DNA of 64,000 nt from Primorskyibacter flagellatus (GTDB lineage: Bacteria > Pseudomonadota > Alphaproteobacteria > Rhodobacterales > Rhodobacteraceae): contig NZ_FWYD01000009.1 in NCBI RefSeq assembly GCF_900176485.1, positions 19,516-83,515 of the forward strand. Reading direction: 5' to 3'. This document shows, piece by piece, positions 55,977-64,000 of the stretch. Each line of letters opens with the position of its first letter. The stretch's first letter is position 1. A program made the position numbers and the translations under genes. The notes under the pieces were generated by a model that saw only the letters and a program-made list of their open reading frames with translations, was not told the origin of the DNA and did not search any database.

Positions 55977-56329
55977 GTTAATCCCCCGGTGTTTGCTGGG
56001 TCATCTTTACCAAACCGCCCGAGTGCTACAAGCAGAGTCGCTGCGCTTGCCACCGCTGGGTTGGACATCGGCCCACACTGTCGTCGGCAGGAAAAAGAAC
56101 TGCGCGGCAAAACTTGGAACGTCTTGCGTGCAGGTTGATGTGGGGCCGGAAATGCATCGAGTGCCCTCGGCACGTTCCGCATGACCGTCTACCGGGGGTG
56201 GAGGCCAAAGGCACCGAGGCGGGCGTAGACAATAACAGGGCCAGCGACAGTTGTACGGGACTTTCCAGACTTTCGCCGCAATTGCGCGGATCAAATCGGC
56301 TTGGGACCCTAACGGTGAAGGCCGTTTTC
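55977..56329. other. Gap between FAD oxidase and heavy-metal module
   Basis: 353 bp with several broken open frames on both strands, none of which resembles a known family to me. It lies at the left edge of the metal-resistance genes and could hold worn remains of inserted DNA. The FAD-oxidase promoter should be in its left part. Confidence 0.35.
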
Positions 56330-56797
56330 TTACGCGGCCTCGTAGCTGGAAAAGACCTCCGTGCTACCGTCTTTGCGGATCAGGAAAACGTCATAGGCTT
56401 CGCGCGCATCGACTGGTCCCATGCCCGGCGATCCATAGGGCATGCCCGGCACGGCGAGACCGACGGCTTCGGGACGCTCCGCAAGGAGCCTGCGGATATC
56501 GGCCGTCGGCACATGGCCTTCGATCATGTAACCCTCGATTTCGCCGGTATGGCAGGACGTCATCTTCTGGGGGATGCCGTTATCCAGTTTGTGCCGGATC
56601 AGAAGGGTGCCGAAGCTGCGCTCGGTGGTGACCGTGAAGCCATCTTCGCGCAAGATTTTGATCCATGCCGTGCAGCAACCGCAGTTCGGGTCCTTCAAGA
56701 CGTGAATCGAGAGCGCGTCCTGTGCCAGCCCGGCAGTTGCTGTCGCGGCGGCAAAGCTCGCAGCGCTGGCCATCATGGCGCGACGGGTAAGGGTCAT
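56330..56797 (-). CDS. DUF411 metal-binding protein
   Basis: 155 residues. Twin-arginine-like signal (LTRRAMMASA, about 1-25), then the DUF411 domain: LKDPNCGCCTAW (Cys39, Cys41, Cys42), a further Cys in KMTSCHTGEIEGYMIEGHVP, and GLAVPGMPYGSPGM near 112-125. Often found with copper or other heavy-metal resistance genes and likely binds metal in the periplasm. Its ATG overlaps the stop of the ATPase gene (ATGA), so the two form an operon. Confidence 0.85.
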   Translation of the reverse strand: MTLTRRAMMASAASFAAATATAGLAQDALSIHVLKDPNCGCCTAWIKILREDGFTVTTERSFGTLLIRHKLDNGIPQKMTSCHTGEIEGYMIEGHVPTADIRRLLAERPEAVGLAVPGMPYGSPGMGPVDAREAYDVFLIRKDGSTEVFSSYEAA

Positions 56798-59100
56798 GTG
56801 TGTTTCCTTTCAAGTGGAGTGGTCACGGATGCAGTCTTGCGATCTGTATCCGGTGTCTGTTTTGTGGCTGGACCTACCATATCTCTCGGGTCCGAAGGTC
56901 GAAAAAACAAAAGTCGCAGGGCGTTCATCGTCACCAGAACCGTAGCGCCGGTATCGGCGAGGATCGCGATCCAGAGGCCCGTTATACCAAGCACGGTGGT
57001 CACGAGGAAGACCGCCTTCAGCCCAAGTGCTATGGCGATGTTCTGACGGATGTTCGACATGGTCGCACGGGCAAGCCGGATCTTTCCCGGCACGTCCGTC
57101 ACGCGGTTGCGCAGGATCGCGCCATCGGCCGTTTCCAGCGCCACGTCGGTGCCCGAACCCATAGCGACCCCGACATGGGCGGCGGCCAGCGCAGGCGCGT
57201 CGTTGATCCCGTCGCCGATCATCATGACCCTTGCGTCGGACGTCAGCTCGCGGATGGCTGTGACCTTGTCCTCTGGCATGAGTTCCGAGCGCTGTTCAAT
57301 GCCAAGCCCGTCGGCGATGGCCTGGGCGGTGCGGGAATTGTCCCCGGTCAGCATGACAGACGAGATGCCGAGCCTGCGAAGCTGCGCCACCGCGTCCGCC
57401 GCATCGGCGCGTGGTTCATCCCTCAGCGCGATCATGCCCTGGGGCACGTTGTCCCGCAGCACGATCACAACCGTCTTGCCCTCGGCTTCCAGCGCCGCAA
57501 TGCGACGTCGAAGGACGTCATCGATCGCAGCGCGCTCCTCTGCAAGCCGCGGCGAACCTACGCAGACGGTCACGCCGCCGATCGACGCTTCCGCGCCCTT
57601 TCCGGGCAGTGCCCGGCTGTCGGTGGTCGCAGCCACGTCGATGCCTCGTCGCTCCGCTTCTGCGCAGATCGCTTGGCCCAGCGGATGGCTCGCGCCGGCC
57701 TCGACACTGGCCGCAAGGGCCATCAGGTCGTCTTCGTCCCCGGTCAGAACGGACACATCCGTCACCCGAGGCTTGCCGTGCGTCAACGTTCCGGTCTTGT
57801 CAAAGGCGACATGGGTGGTCCGCGCCGCCGCTTCGATCACCGCGCCGCCCTTCATCAGAAGGCCATTGCGTGCCCCGGTGGACAGCGCCGAGGTGATGGA
57901 GGCCGGCACTGATATTACCAGCGCGCAGGGGCAGCCAATCAGCAGAAGCGCAAGTGTGCGGTAAATCCACTCGCCCCACTCTTGCCCGAAAGCCAGCGGC
58001 GGGACGATCGCGACCAAGAGTGCGGCTCCGACAACGGCAGGCATGTAAACCCGGCTGAAGCGGTCGATGAAGCGCTCGGTCGGCGCTCGGGCGCTCTCGG
58101 CCTCCTCGACCAGCCGCACGATGCGGGCGATGGTATTGTCCTCGGCTGCTTTTGTAACCCGTACGCGCAGCAGCGCCTCTGCGTTGATCGATCCGGCATA
58201 GACCTCGGCACCCGGCTCTTTGAGGATCGGGACGCTCTCTCCCGTCACCGGGCTTTCGTCGACGCCTGATGTTCCGTTGATGACCTCACCGTCACAGGGC
58301 ATCCGGTCGCCGGGACGGACCTGAACGATCTGGCCCACTTGGAGCCTTTCGGCTGAAACCTCCCGGGTTCTTCCGCCGACTTCAACTCGCGCGGTTTTGG
58401 GTACGAGTTTCGACAAGGCACGGATGCTGTCGCGTGCCTTGCCGGCCGAAATGCCTTCCAAGAGCTCCCCGACAGCGAAGAGAAAGACGACGAGCGCGGC
58501 TTCTTCCGGCTCGCCGATCACGAGCGCACCGCCGGCGGCGATCGTCATCAGCATTTCGATGGTGAAGGGCATACCGGCCCGGGTCATTGCGAAGGCGCGT
58601 TGCGCCACGGGCACGATCCCGATCAGCGTGGCAAGAACGAAGGCCCAATGCGCGATTTCGGCAGGCACCACGAGACGCGACGCCCAAGCCGCCGCGAGCA
58701 ATGCGCCAGTGCCAAGCACCAGACGGCCCTTGGATGTCTGATACCACGACGGTGTCGGCACCGTCTCGGTCCCTGCCGTGTTGTCGTCCTCCGGCTCCGA
58801 TTCTTCTTCCGCAGCGGGGAACGCCCCGTCCGGCAGGACAAAGCCTCCCTTTGGCTTCTCCGGCCGTGCCCCCTTGGGTGCGATGCCGAATCCCACATCA
58901 CGCACTGCCTTCTCAATTCGTTCGGGGGAGGTCTGATCGGCGTCCAGCGTCAGACGAAGCCGTTCGGCCATAAGCGCGACATCGACACCTTCGACGCCCG
59001 GCAGACGCTCGACCGCGCCCCGGACCTTTGCGGCGCAGGCCCCGCAATCCATGCCCGTCACCCGCCACTCGCGTCGTCCTTCACTCCTGTCCGCCATCAT
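56794..59100 (-). CDS. zntA: P1B-2 type Zn/Cd/Pb-exporting ATPase
   Basis: 768 residues. N-terminal heavy-metal domain GMDCGACAAKV (Cys19, Cys22), an acidic low-complexity stretch (about 90-120), and eight membrane helices. CPC translocation motif at 390-392, phosphorylated Asp434 in DKTGT, SHPLGQ, and hinge MIGDGINDAPALA. The last helix has LADTGATVLVTMNALRLL, the P1B-2 pattern, so Zn, Cd or Pb rather than Cu is expected. First gene of a two-gene operon under a MerR-type promoter. Confidence 0.9.
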   Translation of the reverse strand: MMADRSEGRREWRVTGMDCGACAAKVRGAVERLPGVEGVDVALMAERLRLTLDADQTSPERIEKAVRDVGFGIAPKGARPEKPKGGFVLPDGAFPAAEEESEPEDDNTAGTETVPTPSWYQTSKGRLVLGTGALLAAAWASRLVVPAEIAHWAFVLATLIGIVPVAQRAFAMTRAGMPFTIEMLMTIAAGGALVIGEPEEAALVVFLFAVGELLEGISAGKARDSIRALSKLVPKTARVEVGGRTREVSAERLQVGQIVQVRPGDRMPCDGEVINGTSGVDESPVTGESVPILKEPGAEVYAGSINAEALLRVRVTKAAEDNTIARIVRLVEEAESARAPTERFIDRFSRVYMPAVVGAALLVAIVPPLAFGQEWGEWIYRTLALLLIGCPCALVISVPASITSALSTGARNGLLMKGGAVIEAAARTTHVAFDKTGTLTHGKPRVTDVSVLTGDEDDLMALAASVEAGASHPLGQAICAEAERRGIDVAATTDSRALPGKGAEASIGGVTVCVGSPRLAEERAAIDDVLRRRIAALEAEGKTVVIVLRDNVPQGMIALRDEPRADAADAVAQLRRLGISSVMLTGDNSRTAQAIADGLGIEQRSELMPEDKVTAIRELTSDARVMMIGDGINDAPALAAAHVGVAMGSGTDVALETADGAILRNRVTDVPGKIRLARATMSNIRQNIAIALGLKAVFLVTTVLGITGLWIAILADTGATVLVTMNALRLLFFRPSDPRDMVGPATKQTPDTDRKTASVTTPLERKHT

Positions 59101-59130
59101 ATCTCTCCGCCGTGATTCCCGTCGGAACCC

Positions 59131-59161
59131 GATATACGATCTACAGCAACTATAGGTTCAA
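59131..59161 (-). promoter_or_regulatory. MerR-type promoter/operator of the metal ATPase
   Basis: On the minus strand TTGAAC (59156-59161), a 19-bp spacer, then TATATC (59131-59136). The spacer contains CTATAGTTGCTGTAG. The over-long spacer with a central dyad is the mark of promoters that MerR proteins activate by untwisting DNA. It lies 31 nt upstream of the ATPase ATG. Confidence 0.85.
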
Positions 59162-59202
59162 GGCTGAATTCCAGTTTTTTGATAAATAGCCTGGTCCCGT
59201 CC

Positions 59203-59337
59203 TCACCCGAAGATCAATTGGTGCCGCGCTGCTGCGCATCCATCGCCCCCTTCGACCGGGTAGAAGACGGCCAGTTCCGCTGCGCCTGGCGCGGCGATAG
59301 CGACGGCCGTACATAACCCTTTCTGAAGTCTGGTCAT
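59203..59337 (-). CDS. Possible 44-residue peptide behind a MerR-type promoter
   Basis: Small open frame starting MTRLQKGLCTAVAIAAP, with two Cys and a short hydrophobic start. It lies between the two MerR-type promoters, in the direction of the distal one. No convincing Shine-Dalgarno. It could equally be the remnant of a longer metal-resistance gene. Reported because a promoter points at it. Confidence 0.2.
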   Translation of the reverse strand: MTRLQKGLCTAVAIAAPGAAELAVFYPVEGGDGCAAARHQLIFG

Positions 59338-59374
59338 CTGCTCGGAATGCTTTGCAGTACCTCATTTTGACGCT

Positions 59375-59405
59375 TGCATAGAAGCTACAGCAGGTAGAGG
59401 TTCGG
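59375..59405 (-). promoter_or_regulatory. Second MerR-type promoter/operator
   Basis: On the minus strand CCGAAC (59400-59405), a 19-bp spacer, then TATGCA (59375-59380). The spacer holds CTACCTGCTGTAG (59385-59397), sharing TGCTGTAG and its register with the operator at the ATPase. The -35 is weaker than at the proximal site. It points toward the ATPase, about 245 bp further out. Confidence 0.55.
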
Positions 59406-59473
59406 GCTCTTTTCTGATCGCAAACATGCAAATAGTCTGTTCGTGAAACCCTTGCCTGTCCGAGCGACGAAAC

Positions 59474-59488
59474 CTACAATGGCTGTAG
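59474..59488 (+). promoter_or_regulatory. Third MerR-like dyad in the merR leader
   Basis: CTACAATGGCTGTAG, related to the two operators on the other strand, 17 nt before the merR ATG. No -10 lies at the proper distance downstream, so binding here would block rather than activate merR, giving autoregulation. Confidence 0.5.
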
Positions 59489-59505
59489 CAATCAGGAGGC
59501 TTCCC

Positions 59506-59934
59506 ATGTTGTCGATCGGCACACTTGCCAAGCGGACTGGCGCGAAAGTACAGACGATCCGTTACTACGAACAAATCGGCTTGATGCCGGAGCCGGGTCG
59601 GACCGAAGGCGGTCAGCGCCGGTACGGAAATGCGGGGCTTGATCGTCTGGCGTTCATCCGCCACTCTCGCGAACTCGGATTTTCTCTCGAGGCAATCCGG
59701 GAGTTGCTGGACCTTTCGGACAGCCCTGAACGATCCTGCGCGCAGATCGACGCGGTCGCCCAGAGACAGCTTCACGAGGTCGAGGCCCGCATCACTCGGC
59801 TGAAGGCGCTTCGGATCGAGCTGCGACGGATGCTTGACGAATGCAGTGCTGATCGGGTTGCCGATTGCCGCATTCTCGAGGTGCTGCGCGATCATGAAGA
59901 GTGCCTGTCCAATCACGACGGGACTGGCATCTGA
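59506..59934 (+). CDS. MerR-family metal-responsive regulator
   Basis: 142 residues. Winged [29 protein letters not shown] (1-26), then RRYG and [19 protein letters not shown] long dimerisation helix follows. Cys residues sit at the start of that helix (ERSCAQID, near 79) and at the C-terminus ([11 protein letters not shown], then EECLSNH), a placement usual for Zn/Cd/Pb/Hg sensors. AGGAGG lies 7 nt before the ATG. Divergent from the ATPase, which it probably activates. Confidence 0.87.
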   Translation: MLSIGTLAKRTGAKVQTIRYYEQIGLMPEPGRTEGGQRRYGNAGLDRLAFIRHSRELGFSLEAIRELLDLSDSPERSCAQIDAVAQRQLHEVEARITRLKALRIELRRMLDECSADRVADCRILEVLRDHEECLSNHDGTGI

Positions 59935-59936
59935 CG

Positions 59937-60260
59937 TTGGCGGCGCTGATCTACCCTCTCGCTGCGCTGGCCGAAATCGCCGGATGTTTCGCCATCTGGG
60001 CTTGGTGGCGGAGCGGTGCATCCGTGCTTTGGCTTCTTCCCGGCATTACGAGCCTCGCGCTGTTCGGCTGGTTGCTTGCGCAGGTCGAGGCCGGCTTCGC
60101 AGGGCGCGCCTTCGCGGCCTATGGCGGTGTCTATATCGCCGCCTCGCTCCTCTGGATGTGGGGTGCGGAAGGGCAACGGCCGGATTTCTGGGATTTTTTT
60201 GGCGCAGCCCTGTGCTTGATTGGTGCCAGCTTGATCCTCGTCGCCCCGCGCGCAGGGTAA
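59937..60260 (+). CDS. YnfA/UPF0060-family membrane protein
   Basis: 107 residues from TTG 59937 (two nt after the merR stop), the family's usual length; a GTG at 59901 would add 12 residues and overlap merR. Four helices, with [14 protein letters not shown] near 9-22, [17 protein letters not shown] near 57-73 and [19 protein letters not shown] near 84-102. Family function is unclear (SMR-like fold). Coupled to merR, so expected to follow metal control. Confidence 0.82.
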   Translation: MAALIYPLAALAEIAGCFAIWAWWRSGASVLWLLPGITSLALFGWLLAQVEAGFAGRAFAAYGGVYIAASLLWMWGAEGQRPDFWDFFGAALCLIGASLILVAPRAG

Positions 60261-60501
60261 CAAAGTCTTCAAAGATACCGAGTTTAAGTGCGGTGCAATC
60301 AAGGCTTCCGCGCTAGTCAAAACGGCGCTTATGGGCTCTCTGCGCCGATCAGGGATGACCGGTTTCATTCTGTAAGCGCCAGTGAACCGCCGATGAAAGC
60401 CTGCTGAACTTATATGTGACGAACGACCCGTCAGAGGGTAGGCGGTACCGCGGATACCAAAGAACCAGCACCTATTGGCAATTCCATCGGGAAGAAAGAC
60501 G
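60261..60501. other. Gap after the metal module
   Basis: 241 bp. A plus-strand frame continues from just after the ynfA stop to about 60375 (ending SLRRSGMTGFIL) but has no start of its own and no family I recognise; it may be a decayed gene end. No terminator is obvious. Confidence 0.3.
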
Positions 60502-61086
60502 TCAGCCGGTTTCGGTGCGGCCGCGCCGATCCATGCGCAACGCGGAATAAAGAACATGTGTCCGCCAGCGTCCGTTGATCTGAAGATAGCTTTGCGCCAC
60601 GCCTTCATATTTGAAACCGCAGCCTTCCAGCACCGCCCGCGACGCAAGGTTTTCCGGAAGGCAGGCGGCCTCTAGCCGGCTAAGGTCCATCCGGGTGAAG
60701 GCGTGATGCTCGATCGCCCGGATCGCCTCTCGCATATAACCGTGCCGCGCAAATGGTGCGCCGATCCAGTAGCCAAGCGTGCCGGACTGCGACGGGCCGC
60801 GGCGGATATTGTCCAGTGTTATGGCACCCAGCAGCATGTCATCCTCGCGCCGGATCAGGAACATCGGCAGTGCCGTGCCGCCGGAAACAGAGCGGGACGC
60901 CCAGTAGACACGGTTCGTGAATGCCTTGCGGCTGAGATGGTCATTGGACCAGGTGGGTTCCCAGGGCGTCAGGAAATCGGCGCTGTCATGGCGCAGGGAT
61001 GTCCAGGCATTGAAGTCCGAATGCTGCGGCGGGCGCAGGGTCAGTCTTTCGGTCTCTATCCTGACCTTGCGCCGGGACAGCAGCAT
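60502..61086 (-). CDS. GNAT N-acetyltransferase, RimJ type
   Basis: 194 residues. IETERLTLRPPQHSDF near 10-25 opens the RimJ/RimL-type GNAT fold. YWIGAPFARHGYMREAIRAI near 105-124 is the acetyl-CoA loop, and LENLASRAVLEGCGFKYEG-like motif A/B follows. Probably acetylates protein N-termini. Its ATG overlaps the stop of the M16 peptidase gene by one base (TGATG). Confidence 0.85.
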   Translation of the reverse strand: MLLSRRKVRIETERLTLRPPQHSDFNAWTSLRHDSADFLTPWEPTWSNDHLSRKAFTNRVYWASRSVSGGTALPMFLIRREDDMLLGAITLDNIRRGPSQSGTLGYWIGAPFARHGYMREAIRAIEHHAFTRMDLSRLEAACLPENLASRAVLEGCGFKYEGVAQSYLQINGRWRTHVLYSALRMDRRGRTETG

Positions 61087-62348
61087 CAGGCCACCCGGCG
61101 GGCCTGCAAGTCATCAATCGTCGGCGCGGTGCCGATTGGCCCGTAAAGCGCCAACGCGGCGGGGGCGGAACTGGCGATGGCGCCTGCAAAATCGCGGACA
61201 TCCGGCAGGGTCACGGCCTCTATCCGCGCCACGGTTTCTTCCAGCGACGGGACGCGCCCCCAGATCTGGATCATGCGGGCATGACGTTCGGCGCGTGAGG
61301 ACGGGCTTTCCAGCCCCATCAACATGCCGGCCTTCATCTGGGCGCGGGCACGTTCAACCTCGGCCTGCGACATATCATCGGCGGCGCGCTTGAGTTCGTC
61401 AATCGTCAGCCCGATCAATTCGCCCAGCTGTTCGCCGCTTGTGCCGGCATAGATCGTGGTCATGCCGGTATCGGCATAGGCGCCGGTCTGGGCGAAGATC
61501 GTGTAGCACAGCCCGCGTTTTTCGCGGATTTCCTGAAACAGGCGCGAGGACATGCCGCCGCCAAGCGCCACAGACCAGATCTGCGCGGTATAGATACTAT
61601 CATCGCGGTAGCCCGGCGATTCGAAGGCCAGCGCGAAATGCGCCTGTTCCAGATCCTTGTCGCGACGGAAATCACCGCCCGAGAACTGTGCAGGCAGCGC
61701 GATGGCTGCATTGCGCGGCTTGAGGTCGCCGAAAAGATCCTCGGCCATGGCAACGATGGCGTCATGGTCCACGGCACCGGCGGCGGACAGGATCATCTGG
61801 TCGGGGCCGTAATGTTCGTTCACAAAGCCCGCCAGATCATCCCGGCTGAACCCGCTGACGCGGTCAACCTCGCCCAGAATGGTGCGGCCCATCGGCTGAT
61901 CGGGATAGGCCCGTTCCTGCAACCAGTCAAAGATCACATCGTCCGGCGTGTCATGCGACTGGCCGATTTCCTGCAAGATCACGCCGCGCTCGATCTCGAT
62001 TTCCTTGGCATCGAAAACCGGGTTGAGCAGAATATCCGCGATCACATCCATGGCCAGCGGCACATCGGCCTTCAACACGCGCGCATAATAGGCCGTTACC
62101 TCGCGGCTGGTATAGGCGTTGATATAGCCGCCCACATCCTCGATTTCCTCGGCGATCTTCAGCGCGCTGCGCGTCTTGGTCCCCTTGAACGCCATATGTT
62201 CAAGGAAATGCGCGATACCGTTCTGTTCCGGTCGCTCATGCCGTCCGCCGGCGGTCACCCAGATGCCTATGGCCGCGGATTGCAGGCTGGGCATGTGTTC
62301 GGTGACGATACGGAAACCATTGGCAAGCGTGGTGGTTCTGACGGTCAA
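61086..62348 (-). CDS. M16-family zinc peptidase
   Basis: 420 residues. Inverted zinc motif HFLEH (47-51, His47, Glu50, His51) with the distal Glu in EIERGVILQEI. Second domain has LGGGMSSRLFQEIREKRGLCY near 264-284, as in mitochondrial processing peptidase beta and its bacterial homologues. No signal peptide, so cytoplasmic. Overlaps thrC by ATGA; this pairing is common in alphaproteobacteria. Confidence 0.92.
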   Translation of the reverse strand: MTVRTTTLANGFRIVTEHMPSLQSAAIGIWVTAGGRHERPEQNGIAHFLEHMAFKGTKTRSALKIAEEIEDVGGYINAYTSREVTAYYARVLKADVPLAMDVIADILLNPVFDAKEIEIERGVILQEIGQSHDTPDDVIFDWLQERAYPDQPMGRTILGEVDRVSGFSRDDLAGFVNEHYGPDQMILSAAGAVDHDAIVAMAEDLFGDLKPRNAAIALPAQFSGGDFRRDKDLEQAHFALAFESPGYRDDSIYTAQIWSVALGGGMSSRLFQEIREKRGLCYTIFAQTGAYADTGMTTIYAGTSGEQLGELIGLTIDELKRAADDMSQAEVERARAQMKAGMLMGLESPSSRAERHARMIQIWGRVPSLEETVARIEAVTLPDVRDFAGAIASSAPAALALYGPIGTAPTIDDLQARRVA

Positions 62349-63733
62349 TTGGCAAGTCTTTCGCGGATGAGGGTTTCGAGGGCACCAAGGTCGTTTTCAA
62401 TCCGGGTGACCCGTTCGGGACGGTCATACAGGTCCGCCATGCGTTCGGGAAGCCCCGGACGAATGCCACTGGCCTTTTCGACCGCATCAGGGAATTTCGC
62501 GGGATGTGCGGTGGCCAATGTGATCATCGGCGTGGCCGGGTCGCGCTGCGCCTCGGCAACCTTGACGCCCACGGCAGAATGGGGGCAAAGCAGCTCGCCC
62601 ATGGAGGCATGCGCGGATTTGATCGTGGCCAAGGTTTCTTCTTCGGACACGCGGCCGGAATCGAAGTTTTCCGCGAGCGCCTGAAGCGCCCCCTGGCTGA
62701 CTTTGAAACCGCCCGATTTCAGTTCGTCCATCAGTTGCGCCACGGCCTTGCCATCGCGCCCGTAGGCGTCAAACAACGCCCTTTCAAAGTTGGAGGACAC
62801 CTGAATATCCATCGAGGGGCTGATCGAGGGGTGAACCTCGGAAGTGTGATAATCGCCGCTCGTCAGGCACCGGTGCAAAATGTCGTTCTGGTTGGTCGCG
62901 ACCACCAGCCGGTCGATGGGCAGGCCCATGCGCTTGGCGATATAGCCCGCGAAGATGTCACCGAAATTGCCGGTGGGCACGGTAAAGCTGATCTTGCGAT
63001 CCGGCGCGCCAAGGCTGACAGCGGAAGAGAAGTAATAGACGACCTGCGCCAGAACGCGCGCCCAGTTGATCGAGTTTACCCCGGCCAACCGAACCTCGTC
63101 CCGAAAGTCGAAATCGTTGAACATATCCTTGAGCCGCGCCTGACAATCGTCGAAATGTCCGTCCATCGCCAATGCATGCACATTCGCCTCTGACGGGGTG
63201 GTCATCTGGCGGCGCTGCACCTCGGACACACGGCCATGCGGGAACAGGATGAAAACATCGACCGCATCCAAGCCACGGAACGCCTCGATCGCGGCCGATC
63301 CGGTATCGCCGGAAGTGGCTCCGACAATGGTCACACGCTCGCCGCGCCGGGTCAGCGCCTCTTCGAACAGTTGACCGATCAACTGCATGGCAAAGTCCTT
63401 GAAGGCCAGCGTCGGCCCGTGGAACAGCTCCAGCAGGAAATGATTGGGTGCCAGCTGTACCAGTGGCGCGCGCGCATTATGGCCGAACCCGGCATAGGTC
63501 TTGGCAATCAGATCTGCAAAAGTCTCGTCGCTGAACGTGTCGCCCACGAAAGGGCGCATGACACGAAAGGCGATTTCCTCGTAGGGCAGGCCGTTCAGGG
63601 CGCGGATGTCGGCGGCGCTCATTTGCGGAATGCTCTCGGGCACATATAGCCCGCCGTCACGGGCCAAGCCGCTCAGCATCGCCTCTTCAAATGTCAGAGC
63701 GGGGGCGCTGCCCCTGGTCGAGATATATTTCAC
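62345..63733 (-). CDS. thrC: Threonine synthase
   Basis: 462 residues, PLP enzyme of the long proteobacterial ThrC type. N-terminal MKYISTRG, PLP-lysine in LAFKDFAMQ (Lys112), GATSGDTGSAAIEAF near 151-165, TVPTGNFGDIFAGY near 259. It makes threonine from phosphohomoserine. The start is GTG 63733, overlapping the SURF1 stop (GTGA), with AAGGAAGG about 10 nt upstream. Confidence 0.95.
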   Translation of the reverse strand: MKYISTRGSAPALTFEEAMLSGLARDGGLYVPESIPQMSAADIRALNGLPYEEIAFRVMRPFVGDTFSDETFADLIAKTYAGFGHNARAPLVQLAPNHFLLELFHGPTLAFKDFAMQLIGQLFEEALTRRGERVTIVGATSGDTGSAAIEAFRGLDAVDVFILFPHGRVSEVQRRQMTTPSEANVHALAMDGHFDDCQARLKDMFNDFDFRDEVRLAGVNSINWARVLAQVVYYFSSAVSLGAPDRKISFTVPTGNFGDIFAGYIAKRMGLPIDRLVVATNQNDILHRCLTSGDYHTSEVHPSISPSMDIQVSSNFERALFDAYGRDGKAVAQLMDELKSGGFKVSQGALQALAENFDSGRVSEEETLATIKSAHASMGELLCPHSAVGVKVAEAQRDPATPMITLATAHPAKFPDAVEKASGIRPGLPERMADLYDRPERVTRIENDLGALETLIRERLAN

Positions 63734-64000
63734 GTTTTAGAGCCTTCCTTGCCTTTGCGCAGCCGCAGCACATAGGCGGCAGTCATGATCAGCCAGATCG
63801 CGGCCAGCGAAAACCACGTTATGGCATATTGCAAGTGATCGTTCGGAATCCCGCTGATGTCCACCGGCAGCGGCGTCACACCGGGCGCTTCGGGGGTTTC
63901 GCTGCGCGCGATTACCAGAAACGGCTCGGTGTCCAGTTGTTGTGCCATTGCGTCGATGTCCCGCGCGAACCAGATATTGCCCGGCACGTCATTGTCGGGC
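63730..64000 (-). CDS. SURF1-family cytochrome oxidase assembly protein, 3' part
   Basis: About 90 C-terminal residues; the gene continues past the right edge. PDNDVPGNIWFARDIDAM, then ISGIPNDHLQYAITWFSLAAI, are typical of the end of SURF1, with the final membrane helix (HLQYAITWFSLAAIWLIMTA) and a basic tail. SURF1 helps insert haem a into cytochrome c oxidase. It usually follows the cox genes, which should lie beyond the window, and it is translationally coupled to thrC. Confidence 0.88.
   Translation of the reverse strand, partial: PDNDVPGNIWFARDIDAMAQQLDTEPFLVIARSETPEAPGVTPLPVDISGIPNDHLQYAITWFSLAAIWLIMTAAYVLRLRKGKEGSKT

Noticed and set aside
56114-57046. Plus-strand open frame of 310 codons through the DUF411 and ATPase genes
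   Set aside because: Antisense to two well-supported genes; composition is that of a shadow. Its first 200 bp in the gap are not recognisable.

Overview
The window reads as chromosomal DNA of an alphaproteobacterium of the order Rhodobacterales (Roseobacter/Rhodobacter group). The evidence is the gene order of the division and cell-wall (dcw) cluster, including a DUF2484 gene between murC and murB, the ftsY-EamA-ispZ run, a DUF1127/CcsR-type RNA locus, a meso-diaminopimelate type MurE, GC-rich codon use and many ATGA-type gene overlaps. All assignments come from reading the sequence and from family knowledge; no database search was run.

Layout. 1-650 (minus strand): tandem array of 118-bp units, each with two hairpins whose loops carry CCTCCTCCC, downstream of a DUF1127 gene (663-890). 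This has the architecture of the CcaF1-CcsR stress RNA locus of Rhodobacter. 1104-2174: apbC/mrp. 2239-9100 (minus): an eight-gene vitamin B12 uptake operon (btuB-btuF-btuC-btuD-exbB-exbD-exbD-tonB) behind a well-conserved cobalamin riboswitch (about 9245-9425). 9806-10070: an FNR-box-like promoter and a leader RNA ending in a strong hairpin, in the position of the UpsM sRNA. 10120-32583: the dcw cluster (mraZ, rsmH, ftsL, ftsI, murE, murF, mraY, murD, ftsW, murG, murC, DUF2484, a small membrane protein, murB, ddl, ftsQ, ftsA, ftsZ), interrupted between murD and ftsW by two opposite-strand genes (an APH-like kinase and a BaiN/HI0933-type flavoprotein). A textbook terminator follows ftsZ. 32814-36506: lpxC, bamD, recN.

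36643-48088 is a housekeeping and accessory mix: an FAD-linked oxidase, a ClC chloride transporter, a glutathione peroxidase, a small DksA/TraR zinc-finger protein, ftsY, mgtC-like, an EamA transporter, ispZ, a lone CoxL-type molybdopterin subunit and a DUF2235 hydrolase. A small RNA candidate with an RpoH-like promoter and a rho-independent terminator lies at 48174-48269. It can form 12 contiguous base pairs (three of them G-U) with the 5' end of the UpsM-like leader, recalling the StsR-UpsM pair of Rhodobacter. 48308-52977: CoA-binding protein, hisE, hisF, a THUMP methyltransferase, DUF302, hisA, DUF2147. 53144-53220: elongator tRNA-Met, followed by a sulfotransferase-like gene in a sparse region and a second FAD-linked oxidase.

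56330-60260 is a heavy-metal module: a DUF411 protein and a P1B-2 type Zn/Cd/Pb-exporting ATPase on the minus strand, then a divergent MerR regulator and a YnfA-family membrane protein. Three related dyads occur in the divergent region, two of them inside promoters with the 19-bp spacer typical of MerR activation. 60502-64000 (minus): a GNAT acetyltransferase, an M16 peptidase, thrC and the 3' part of a SURF1 gene, read as one overlapping operon.

The most notable theme is that three putative stress-type small RNA loci sit close to, or are aimed at, the cell-division operon: the CcsR array, the UpsM-like dcw leader and the StsR-like RNA.
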